A stretch of DNA of 13,354 nt from an uncultured bacterium (GTDB taxonomy: Bacteria > Cyanobacteriota > Vampirovibrionia > Gastranaerophilales > Gastranaerophilaceae). A program made the position numbers and the translations under genes. Under the pieces are notes generated by a model. That model was not told the DNA's origin. It made no database searches and saw only the letters and a list, made by a program, of their open reading frames with translations. The stretch lies in NCBI GenBank assembly GCA_900314375.1, contig OMVC01000074.1:1-13354 (forward strand), read 5' to 3'. Positions 6,249 through 13,252 of the stretch are shown in pieces. Within the stretch, counting starts at the first letter, position 1, and each line of letters opens with the position of its first letter.

Positions 6249-7664
6249 ATGAGTTTGCAATTAGCAGAACAGTTTGAAGCCAATGAACAATACCAAGAAG
6301 CTTATAACGAATATAAAAAAGAATTTGAACAAAATCCTGATAACCTTGGACTAATGGAAAGATTAGCACATTTAGCGCTGATTTTAGGAAACAAGGATGA
6401 GGCAGCTTCTTTTTATAATGAAATTTTAAAACGAGATGTTACAAATCCGTTAGCTTATGACCAGTTGATGTCTATATATGAAAATACTGATAAATACAAA
6501 TATTATATTTATCGCGGGAATAAAAATTCTATTGAAGGCAAATTGGAATTTGCGATAAACGATTTTAAAAAAGCCTTATCTGTTGCTAATGAAGGTACTC
6601 AAATAGCAATGACTCGTTTGACTTTAGCAAATTTATATCGTCGTGCCGGAAATAACATGAAAGCTATTGATGAATTTAATGTTTTGCTTGAAGGTGAAGA
6701 TTTGCATGAAGAAATGTTTTTAGAATTGGCTGATATGTATTTGCAGGATGAAGCATACTCAAGTGCAATAGATACATTACAAAGAGCCAAAAATAAAGGC
6801 TTTGATACACCAAGAGTAAATGAAGGGCTGGCTGCGGTTTATTTAAAAAGCGGAGATGCGCAATCAGCTATAGAATACACAAATGACGAATTGTTAAAAA
6901 TTCAGTGTATGCTTGAATTAGGACAGGGCGAAGAAGCTTATAAAAAATTGGATGAATTACCGGAAGAATTGAAAAATAATCCGAGATATTATACTTTGAG
7001 AGCCCAATATTACTATTCCTCAAAGGATTTCGAACAAGCTTTAAATGCAATTGAAGAATATAATAAATTTGTACCTAATTCTCCTTTGACATATCAAATG
7101 CGTGCATTAGTTTATGAAGAAAAAAATGATGATTATAATGCACATCTTAACTGGGGTAAATACAATGTATTAAGAGGGAATAATGACATCGCGATAAATG
7201 AGTTCTTAAACGCCGTTCAAATTAAAGATGATGATATTGATTTGATGTTTGAATTAGCGGAATTATTAACAGCAAACAAAGAAATCGACCACGCCAGCGA
7301 ATATTATTCAAAAATCGTAAAAATTGATCCGAATAACAAAGAAGCATTGGAAAAATTAGCACAATATAAAGAAGGTATTGGTGATTACAACGGTCAGGTT
7401 GCATGTTTGGAACAAATTGTTGATCCGCACGGTTCTTATGCAAACGATACCGAAGCTTTGAAAAATTTAGCAAGAGCTTATGAAAAAATTAAAGCTAAAG
7501 GCAAAGCTTTAGAAGTCTATAAAAGATATTTGGAATTAATCAAAAATCCGTCTGAATACAAGGTAGTAAAAGATAAAATCGAAAAATTGGAAAATTTTGG
7601 CGTTGCTGATGCCGAAGAATCTGAAGGATTACTTGATAAAATAATGAAAATTTTTGGTAAATAA
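6249..7664 (+). CDS. Tetratricopeptide-repeat (TPR) protein with amphipathic C-terminal tail
   Basis: This is a 471-residue protein without a signal peptide or membrane helix, made almost wholly of helical hairpin repeats of about 34 residues. Clear TPR-like units lie near 3-36 (A.QFEANEQYQEAYNEY), 37-70, 88-120 (GKLEFAINDFKKAL), 121-153 (LANLYRRAGNNMKAIDEF), 156-188, 192-215, 248-280 (YYYSSKDFEQALNAIEEY), 305-325, 333-366 (ASEYYSKIVKIDPNN), 367-399 and 403-436. The last twelve residues, GLLDKIMKIFGK, form an amphipathic helix after an acidic linker and may touch a membrane or a partner. A ribosome-binding site AAGGAG is 6 nt before the ATG. TPR proteins are scaffolds for protein-protein contacts; the partner cannot be named. 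A hairpin terminator follows directly. Confidence 0.9.
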   Translation: MSLQLAEQFEANEQYQEAYNEYKKEFEQNPDNLGLMERLAHLALILGNKDEAASFYNEILKRDVTNPLAYDQLMSIYENTDKYKYYIYRGNKNSIEGKLEFAINDFKKALSVANEGTQIAMTRLTLANLYRRAGNNMKAIDEFNVLLEGEDLHEEMFLELADMYLQDEAYSSAIDTLQRAKNKGFDTPRVNEGLAAVYLKSGDAQSAIEYTNDELLKIQCMLELGQGEEAYKKLDELPEELKNNPRYYTLRAQYYYSSKDFEQALNAIEEYNKFVPNSPLTYQMRALVYEEKNDDYNAHLNWGKYNVLRGNNDIAINEFLNAVQIKDDDIDLMFELAELLTANKEIDHASEYYSKIVKIDPNNKEALEKLAQYKEGIGDYNGQVACLEQIVDPHGSYANDTEALKNLARAYEKIKAKGKALEVYKRYLELIKNPSEYKVVKDKIEKLENFGVADAEESEGLLDKIMKIFGK

Positions 7665-7670
7665 TAATGT

Positions 7671-7694
7671 GTCGGAGTAAAACTCCGACATTTT
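7671..7694 (+). terminator. Intrinsic terminator after the TPR gene
   Basis: GTCGGAGT (7671-7678) pairs perfectly with ACTCCGAC (7682-7689) around an AAA loop, and the hairpin is followed by ATTTT. It begins 6 bp after the TPR stop codon. The stem is strong but the T tract is short, so some read-through into the nucleoside transporter gene is possible. Confidence 0.75.
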
Positions 7695-7727
7695 ATGTTT
7701 AAAAACTTAAAGCATAAAGAGGAAGAA

Positions 7728-9011
7728 ATGAGCAGATTAATTGGAATTCTAGGGATAATTGTAATATTAGCAATCGCATATTTAATGTCAAACAATAAAA
7801 AAGCCATAAATCTTAAAACTGTCGGTCTTGGTTTTGTATTACAAGTATTTTTTGCAATCTTTATCTTCAAAGTTCCTTTAGGGCAAAAAATCTTTATGGC
7901 TTTAGGAAAATTTATTACTAAAATTCTTGATTTTGCAACAGACGGCGGAGCTTTTGTTTTCGGGCCTTTGATGCAAAAGGCAAAATTGGTGCTGGTATGG
8001 GGAAGTGATGCTAATATTTTTGCGCTTCAATTGGTTGCTTCATTGATTTTTATGATGATTTTAGTAAATATTCTATACTATTACGGCATAATGCAGCGTA
8101 TAATTCCGATATTTGGAAAAGCAATGAATAAATTTATGTCTGTCAGCGGCGCGGAAGCTTTGTCAAATGTTGCAAGTGCTTTTGTCGGACAAATTTCAGC
8201 ACAAATAATGATAAGACCGTATTTAGAAAAATTAACCCGTTCGGAATTATTAGCATCAATGGCAGGGAGTATGGCTTGTATATCAGGTGCAACAATGCCT
8301 ATTTATATCGCAATGGGTGTACCTGCACAGTACGCGTTGGCATCTTCTATAATGGCGGTACCGGGGGCTTTTGTTATTTCAAAAATTATTTATCCCGAAA
8401 CAAGAGTGCCTGAAACAAGTGAAAATTTTTCAATTCAATACAGCAAAAGGAAAAAGCCTTATATAAACGTTTTTGATGCAATATCTTCAGGTGCATCTGA
8501 GGGTATGAAAGTTGCATTGAATGTTGTTGCTATGATAATTGCCCTTGTTGCATTAGTTGCAATGATAGATTGGTTCTTGGAAATTTTAGGCGGCGGAGTG
8601 ATTAAATTGTTCCATTTATCAAAAGGAATGGTTGGTTTTTATGCTTTAAGCCATTTGTCATTAAAATATATTTTAGGCAAAATATTTGCAATTTTTGCAT
8701 TCTTAATCGGAGTTCCTATGAAAGAAGCTTCAAGCGTGGGGGCTTTAATGGGTACAAAGCTTGTATTAAATGAGATGGTAGCTTTCTTCGATTTAACGCA
8801 TCTTGAAGGTTTATCAAATAAGGCATTTTTAATAGCTAGTTTTGCACTATGCAATTTTGCGAACTTTGGTTCTGTCGCAATTCAATTAGGCGGTATCGGA
8901 GAACTTGCGCCAAACCAGAGAAAAAATTTAGCAAGATTAGGCGTTTTAGCTTTGATTTGCGGAACTTTAACAGGGTATTTGTCTGCAGCCATAGTTGGTA
9001 TTTTATTTTAA
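7728..9011 (+). CDS. Concentrative nucleoside transporter (CNT/NupC family) with altered HP1 loop
   Basis: The predicted product is a cation-coupled nucleoside importer of the inner membrane, 427 residues from the chosen ATG. I chose 7728 rather than the in-frame ATG at 7695 because GAGG (7718-7721) is well placed before 7728, whereas 7695 abuts the terminator stem. Family marks in order: VSGAEALSNVASAFVGQ (138-155) leading into hairpin 1; RPYLEKLTRSEL; the CNT signature G-x-K-x3-N-E-x-V-A-F at 342-352 with Glu349; and FALCNFANFGSVAIQLGGIG (372-391) with Asn379 and Ser382. The last three correspond to ribose-binding Glu332, Asn368 and Ser371 of the Vibrio cholerae transporter. Unusually, the HP1 loop reads G-Q-I-S (154-157) where characterised CNTs have Gly-Gln-Thr/Ser-Glu, so the base-contacting glutamate is missing. 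ribF follows 14 bp later. Family is secure; substrate is open. Confidence 0.9.
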   Translation: MSRLIGILGIIVILAIAYLMSNNKKAINLKTVGLGFVLQVFFAIFIFKVPLGQKIFMALGKFITKILDFATDGGAFVFGPLMQKAKLVLVWGSDANIFALQLVASLIFMMILVNILYYYGIMQRIIPIFGKAMNKFMSVSGAEALSNVASAFVGQISAQIMIRPYLEKLTRSELLASMAGSMACISGATMPIYIAMGVPAQYALASSIMAVPGAFVISKIIYPETRVPETSENFSIQYSKRKKPYINVFDAISSGASEGMKVALNVVAMIIALVALVAMIDWFLEILGGGVIKLFHLSKGMVGFYALSHLSLKYILGKIFAIFAFLIGVPMKEASSVGALMGTKLVLNEMVAFFDLTHLEGLSNKAFLIASFALCNFANFGSVAIQLGGIGELAPNQRKNLARLGVLALICGTLTGYLSAAIVGILF

Positions 9012-9013
9012 GA

Positions 9014-9019
9014 TATAAT
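9014..9019 (+). promoter_or_regulatory. TATAAT box 6 nt before the ribF start codon
   Basis: A perfect -10 hexamer ends at 9019, so transcription would be expected to start at about the A of the ATG at 9026, giving a leaderless mRNA. The -35 region is poor (TTGGTA at 8995-9000 is only 13 bp away), and no extended -10 TG is present. The match could be chance in AT-rich DNA, but it is the only visible start signal, because no Shine-Dalgarno precedes the gene. Confidence 0.4.
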
Positions 9020-9025
9020 TAGTTT

Positions 9026-9922
9026 ATGGAAATTATAAGGCAATTAGAATATATTCCGAATTTATCAGTGGCTCTCGGTTTCTTTGACGGAGTACATTTG
9101 GGACATCAGAAGGTTATATCATCAGCCGTTGAATACGCAAAAAATAATAACTTGAAATCTGCGGTTATAACATTTAAAGAGCACCCTTTCTGTGTTTTAA
9201 AAAATATAAAACCGCAATATATTTTATCAAGACAGGATAGTTATAAAATTATAGAACAGCTTGGTGTGGATTATATTTTTGAATTAGATTTTAATCAATT
9301 AAAAAATATGAGTGCTGAAGAATATTTATCGGATGTTCTGGTAAAATATTTTTCTCCTTCAGCCATATTTACCGGTTATAACCATAATTTTGGCGCAAAC
9401 AGACAAGGTAACTGCGATTTCTTGCGTAAATATCAGGGGAAATATTCATATAAATATTTTGAAATTCCGGCACAAAGTATAAATGACAAATTGATAAGCA
9501 GCAGCGCAATTCGTATGGCACTAAAAAGCGGACAAATTGAGCTTGCAAATCGGATGCTCGGAAGCAGGTTTAATATATCAGGAACTATTGTGGAGGGGCA
9601 AAAACTTGGGCGAACAATCGGTTTTCCTACAATAAACATAAATTATCCTAAAAATATTGTAGAACTTTTATATGGAGTTTACGGGGTAAAAGTAAAAGTC
9701 GAGAGCCAAGTATATGACGGGATTGCCAATTTTGGAACAAAACCTACTGTATCAGAAAATTTAAAACCGATTTTAGAAGTGCATTTACTTGATTTTGATA
9801 AGGATATATACGGGCATTTTGTTCAAATAGAGTTTATTAAAGTGATAAGACCCGAAAAGAAATTTTCGAGTCTTACCGATTTGCGTAATCAAATAATTGT
9901 TGATATTTCGGGATTGCGGTAA
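9026..9922 (+). CDS. ribF: Bifunctional riboflavin kinase / FMN adenylyltransferase (FAD synthetase)
   Basis: The enzyme converts riboflavin to FMN and then FAD in the cytoplasm, using two ATP. At 298 residues it has the usual bacterial two-domain length. The N-terminal nucleotidyltransferase domain (about 1-180) shows ALGFFDGVHLGHQKV with the HxGH ATP site (24-27), ITFKEHP (48-54), FTGYNHNFG (115-123) and the late ISSSAIR motif (157-163). The C-terminal kinase domain (about 181-298) shows GRTIGFPTININ (195-206; most relatives have PTAN, here PTIN), YGVYGVKV, GIANFGTKPTV (232-242) and LEVHLLDF with the catalytic-base Glu251. The ATG at 9026 has no Shine-Dalgarno, and an in-frame stop lies just upstream, so no earlier start exists; a later GTG would cut off the HxGH motif. 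It lies 14 bp after the CNT gene, so coupling to that gene or a leaderless transcript are the two options. Confidence 0.95.
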   Translation: MEIIRQLEYIPNLSVALGFFDGVHLGHQKVISSAVEYAKNNNLKSAVITFKEHPFCVLKNIKPQYILSRQDSYKIIEQLGVDYIFELDFNQLKNMSAEEYLSDVLVKYFSPSAIFTGYNHNFGANRQGNCDFLRKYQGKYSYKYFEIPAQSINDKLISSSAIRMALKSGQIELANRMLGSRFNISGTIVEGQKLGRTIGFPTININYPKNIVELLYGVYGVKVKVESQVYDGIANFGTKPTVSENLKPILEVHLLDFDKDIYGHFVQIEFIKVIRPEKKFSSLTDLRNQIIVDISGLR

Positions 9923-9932
9923 AAATTATTCG

Positions 9933-11780
9933 TTATGCAATTTTTCTTCTGTGTGAAATGTTACTTGTAAATCCTCTATTAGCGACACCTGCTGCTTGTT
10001 TTGGTTGTTTTGGAGGGAACATTGCACCTAATTGTTGTAATTGTCCGCCAAGTTGCATCAAATCATCCGCACCGAATTTTTTGATGCCTGATTTTATTGC
10101 AGAATTGCCTGTATTTTCGGCAGCTTGACCTAATGCAGATTTATAAGAGCTTTTAGCTGTTTCTTTACCAATTTTTGCTGCAGCTTTTTCAGCAGTTTTG
10201 CCTACTGATTTTGAGCCTTCCGTAGAAACTTCTTTCATAGCAGCCTCTTTTGCTTTTGCACCTGCTTCTTTTGCGGCATTTGCTGCATCCTTAACTGCAG
10301 CTGCTTTGCTTGACATTTGACCTAAAGCTTTAGTATTTTTCATTGCAGAAGCTCCTGACATAGCTGCAGCTCCTGCAGACATCAAAGCCCCTCTCAAATC
10401 ACCATCTGCAGCGTATGCTATTGCATTTGTCAAATTACCTGCGGTTTGCGTATAATCACCAACTGTTTGAACCCCGATACCGACATGTTCAACAGTCACA
10501 CCGGCTGCTGCGGTGTAAGGATTAGATTGCATTGCAACACCAACCATTTTTGTAACGTTACCTGCTATTGATGTTATTTGCCCTACTTGAACGGTAGTAT
10601 CAGCAATTTTGTGTATTTTACTGTTTTCCTGCTGATTTTGTTGAAGGACTTTTGTACCTGTTGCTATACGAGTTTGGTAACTTTTTGCTGTTCTTGACAT
10701 CCTGCGAATTGTTTTGCCTGATTGAGCTTGGAATTTTGTTATTTTTACTTGACTTTGTCCGATTTTATTCGCATTAGATGACATCTTTTGTGTTTTTGCA
10801 CTAATTTGACTTTGAACATTATTAATTTGACCTGAATTTTCATCTTGTGGATTTGTTGTTTCTGCTTCTTCACCATTTGCGGAGACAGACTGTGTACGTG
10901 CTGATGAAACTTGCTGCAGACTTTCAATTTGCGAAGTTAACCCATCAACTTCCGCTATTTGTTGTGTGTTGTCAGCTGTAAGTTGTTCTATCTTTTTAAT
11001 TTCTTTATCAATTTGTTTTTGATTTTTGGCAATTTCGTTATTACCGTTTTTCATTGCTTTGTCTAGAGATTTTTCATCTTTTACCATATCACTTTGTGTT
11101 TTGTTTGAAGATGCCGAAATTTGAGATGATTTTGCAGCACCGTCTTGAGCTTCTCTAGATGCGGACTTTGCACTTGATGCATTTCCTTTTGCATCTTTTG
11201 CAGATAACTTACCATCAGTGGCTGATGGTTCATTATTATTCTTTAATTCTTTATTGTCTTGTTTTTCGTCAACTTTATTACCAGATGCTTCTGCGCGTTT
11301 TGAAATTTCATTATTAACTTTGCCTAATTTAGTTTTAATTCCGTTCAATAAAAATAATGGTGCATTTGAATCTTTTAATTCGGTTAATTCAGATTTCAAC
11401 CCCTGTAATTCTGATTCTGATACTTGAGTTAAATTATCAAAATCATAATTTGATATATCTATATCTTTATTATCTTCTTGTCCTCTGGTTTGTTGAGCGG
11501 AATGAGCCGGTTTAGCTGAAGATAAGCCTGAAACTGATTTAGCAACGTTTGCGTTTGCAACGTTGTTTATAGTTCCTGAAAATGCAGTTCTGTTTGTAGC
11601 TTGGGTTTGAGTGGTACCGCTAACCATATTAGCTGTGCCGTCAAAAATTGAACCGTTCATTGTCATTTTCGGGTCAATTCTTTTGGACATACCGGCTTTT
11701 CCTGCTTGGCCGGTTTTCATGGCTTTTAGCAGTTTTTGGAGATTTATTTGGTTTTGTTGTTGTAAACCGTCAATACCCAT
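9933..11780 (-). CDS. Uncharacterised 615-residue coiled-coil and Gly/Ala-rich protein
   Basis: I do not recognise this protein. It has no Cys and no Trp, and many Ser, Ala, Lys, Gln and Asn. Layout: residues 1-110 polar and probably disordered (many Asn, Thr, Gln, Gly); 111-165 helical; 166-230 a charged Ser/Ala/Lys linker; 231-295 a strong coiled-coil candidate (NEIAKNQKQIDKEIKKIEQL); 296-318 an acidic spacer; 319-390 a second basic coiled coil; 394-480 a Gly/Ala/Val/Thr-rich segment that is mildly hydrophobic (VGQITSIAGNVTKMVGVAM; GALMSAGAAAMSGASAM); 481-550 Ala/Lys helices of LEA-like pattern (AKEAGAKAKEAAMKEV); then a Gln-rich tail with a basic end (HRRKIA). No signal peptide is seen. 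The start has only a weak GAGAG ribosome site. It runs tail-to-tail with ribF, 10 bp apart, and parallel to the SLH gene. A surface, filament, phasin-like or translocator-like role are all conceivable; none is shown. Confidence 0.8.
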   Translation of the reverse strand: MGIDGLQQQNQINLQKLLKAMKTGQAGKAGMSKRIDPKMTMNGSIFDGTANMVSGTTQTQATNRTAFSGTINNVANANVAKSVSGLSSAKPAHSAQQTRGQEDNKDIDISNYDFDNLTQVSESELQGLKSELTELKDSNAPLFLLNGIKTKLGKVNNEISKRAEASGNKVDEKQDNKELKNNNEPSATDGKLSAKDAKGNASSAKSASREAQDGAAKSSQISASSNKTQSDMVKDEKSLDKAMKNGNNEIAKNQKQIDKEIKKIEQLTADNTQQIAEVDGLTSQIESLQQVSSARTQSVSANGEEAETTNPQDENSGQINNVQSQISAKTQKMSSNANKIGQSQVKITKFQAQSGKTIRRMSRTAKSYQTRIATGTKVLQQNQQENSKIHKIADTTVQVGQITSIAGNVTKMVGVAMQSNPYTAAAGVTVEHVGIGVQTVGDYTQTAGNLTNAIAYAADGDLRGALMSAGAAAMSGASAMKNTKALGQMSSKAAAVKDAANAAKEAGAKAKEAAMKEVSTEGSKSVGKTAEKAAAKIGKETAKSSYKSALGQAAENTGNSAIKSGIKKFGADDLMQLGGQLQQLGAMFPPKQPKQAAGVANRGFTSNISHRRKIA

Positions 11781-11845
11781 AATTAGCTCTCTTATTTAAA
11801 CTCTCTTTTCTATATAAAAAATTTTGAAAAGCGCCATTTTCAGCA

Positions 11846-11874
11846 ATTATGGATTTGTTTACAATTTGTTACAA
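11846..11874 (-). promoter_or_regulatory. Candidate promoter of the 615-residue protein gene
   Basis: On the minus strand, TTGTAA (11874-11869) and CATAAT (11851-11846) lie 17 bp apart. The predicted leader is about 60 nt. TTGTAA occurs twice close together here, as TTGTAAC and TTGTAAAC, each followed by AAA. Apart from this and the terminator below, the 192-bp gap 11781-11972 holds nothing else I can support. Confidence 0.45.
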
Positions 11875-11897
11875 AAAATTTTTGAACACAAATTATC

Positions 11898-11948
11898 AAA
11901 AAAAAATCCTAAAATTGATAAATTTTATTCATCAAATTTTAGGATTTT
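11898..11948 (-). terminator. Intrinsic terminator of the SLH gene
   Basis: On the minus strand a long stem is formed by AAAATCCTAAAATTTGAT and ATCAATTTTAGGATTTT (one bulged base), with an 11-nt AT-rich loop, followed by nine T residues (plus-strand A run 11898-11906). It lies 24 bp after the SLH stop codon. The stem is A/T-rich but long, and the T tract is excellent. Confidence 0.8.
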
Positions 11949-11972
11949 ATACTTCTTATCGATTTAAATTAT

Positions 11973-13118
11973 TTATTCATAAATCCAACCATTTGTTAAA
12001 TCAACTTTTACCGGTTGCAACAATTTCATATAAGCATCACCATTGGCAGGAACTTCTAATTTTTCCCCTTTAAATGCCCAGCGAACAAATTTCATCCACC
12101 AATTTCTATCTTTTCTGATTTCAGATAAACCGCTTAGTGCTGCTGTTTGGTCATTGTCAGTCGTTACAAGTGCATTTTTTAACACTAAAACACCGTTTCT
12201 GACAAAATATTGCCCCGGTCTAACATCCAAGACTTGTCCTTTAAGCGCAGCGCCTTGTCTTAAAAGGATATAATGATCTTTAGTTACATAATTTTGCGGT
12301 ACATAAGCAGTGTACATAACACCGCCTTGGGTTGTTTGTGAACTTACATAACTGTTCAATTTTATCGGCACAAAAGTTCCCGCAGGAATTGTTCCTACAC
12401 TGCCTTGAACTGTAGCTTCTTCAATAACAAATCCGTCACCTGTTTTCTTTCTCATTGCTTCTGCGAGTTTTGCGTTAGGATTTAATTTTGCCTGCTCCAT
12501 CATATTGTATAAAATTGTAGCAACTTCGGCTCTTGTTGCAGGGCGAGTAGCCTCTATAGATTTGCCGTTTGCTGTCGGAGCAACCACAATCATATTAAGG
12601 ATTTCAGCCTTACCAACCGGAATTAAAAATGAATCCGGTACAATCCCTGCATCTTTGTATTTTGTACCAAGAACTTCTTTAGCTTTTGCAGCACTAATTG
12701 TTTCTGTCGTTAAAGCGTTTACTGCAACTGTTATAGACTCCCCTCTTGAAACGGAATCTTCCGGTCTGAATAAATCTCCTGCTTTATCGCAAGATACTAA
12801 ATCAAAATATAATGCTTTTTGAATATCAGAGTATGCCCAGTGAGTTTCATCCACATCAGAAAAATGAACAGGCTGAATAACTTTTGTATGTTCCTGCCCC
12901 AAAGCTCTTATCGCCATTGCAGCGAATTCTGCTCTTGTAACATTTTCATCAGGTTTAAATGTTCCATCCGGATATCCGATAATTACCCCTTTTTCTGTCA
13001 ATTCGTTGATTTGCGGAAATGCCCAATAGGTAGAATCAACATCAGGATACGCAAAAGACGGGATTGCGCTTAAACAAAATACTGTAAAACCCAACAGCAT
13101 TTTTAATAAATTCTTCAT
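11973..13118 (-). CDS. Exported protein with three SLH domains and a C-terminal beta-rich domain
   Basis: This is a 381-residue envelope protein. Residues 1-23 are a Sec signal peptide (KNLLK, a hydrophobic core, then SFA before Tyr24). Three S-layer-homology units follow. The first (24-73, YPDVDSTYWA...GYPDGTFKP...VTRAEF) is canonical. The second (86-136) has SRGE in place of TRAE. The third (154-206) keeps TRAE but has lost the usual glycine-rich middle. SLH domains bind pyruvylated wall polymers in Gram-positives, or peptidoglycan from the periplasm in cyanobacterial-type envelopes, so this protein is likely wall-anchored. Residues about 235-375 form an uncharacterised, probably beta-rich domain (TIPAGTFVPIKL, LLRQGAALKGQVLDV), loosely like 'IPAGT...PkGs.l.G.V' barrels of secretion-associated proteins. 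AGGAG lies 5 nt before the ATG, and a strong terminator follows the gene. It is divergent from the gene at 13253. Confidence 0.92.
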   Translation of the reverse strand: MKNLLKMLLGFTVFCLSAIPSFAYPDVDSTYWAFPQINELTEKGVIIGYPDGTFKPDENVTRAEFAAMAIRALGQEHTKVIQPVHFSDVDETHWAYSDIQKALYFDLVSCDKAGDLFRPEDSVSRGESITVAVNALTTETISAAKAKEVLGTKYKDAGIVPDSFLIPVGKAEILNMIVVAPTANGKSIEATRPATRAEVATILYNMMEQAKLNPNAKLAEAMRKKTGDGFVIEEATVQGSVGTIPAGTFVPIKLNSYVSSQTTQGGVMYTAYVPQNYVTKDHYILLRQGAALKGQVLDVRPGQYFVRNGVLVLKNALVTTDNDQTAALSGLSEIRKDRNWWMKFVRWAFKGEKLEVPANGDAYMKLLQPVKVDLTNGWIYE

Positions 13119-13151
13119 AATCTCTCCTTTTAAAATACACTCTATACGTCT

Positions 13152-13157
13152 ATTATA
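13152..13157 (-). promoter_or_regulatory. Consensus -10 box of the SLH gene promoter
   Basis: TATAAT on the minus strand is followed by a leader of about 27 nt before the start codon. The expected -35 position (TAAATA, 17 bp away) is poor. TTGTAA at 20 bp overlaps an inverted repeat and suggests activator dependence or simply a weak promoter. Confidence 0.5.
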
Positions 13158-13174
13158 TTACACTCATCATAGAG

Positions 13175-13206
13175 TATTTACAATTAAATGTAATTTTTTG
13201 TAAATA
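13175..13206. promoter_or_regulatory. Inverted repeat in the divergent SLH / right-end promoter region
   Basis: TATTTACAA (13175-13183) is the exact reverse complement of TTGTAAATA (13198-13206). A nested pair, TTACA/TGTAA, lies between 13178 and 13193. The repeat sits between the two divergent genes and overlaps both candidate -35 regions, as expected for a shared operator. The role is inferred from position only. Confidence 0.4.
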
Positions 13207-13225
13207 TCTTTGTTTGTGTTAACAT
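13198..13225 (+). promoter_or_regulatory. Candidate promoter for the gene starting at 13253
   Basis: TTGTAA (13198-13203) and TAACAT (13220-13225) are 16 bp apart, giving a leader of about 20 nt that contains the AAAGGAG ribosome-binding site. Both boxes are only partial matches to consensus. Confidence 0.4.
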
Positions 13226-13252
13226 AAGGTAACCAGATTAAAGGAGTTCATT

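Noticed and set aside
7695..7697. ATG at 7695 as the CNT start
   Set aside because: It lies directly against the terminator hairpin without a ribosome-binding site, while ATG 7728 has GAGG well placed before it.
9853..9868. CGAAAA-GAAA-TTTTCG hairpin near the ribF 3' end as a terminator
   Set aside because: It lies inside the coding region more than 50 bp before the stop codon, has an A/T-rich stem and no T tract.
12505..12822. Plus-strand open frames inside the SLH gene (including 12043-12273 and 12819-13073)
   Set aside because: They are shadows of a well-supported minus-strand gene with signal peptide and SLH motifs, and none has a ribosome-binding site or recognisable motifs.
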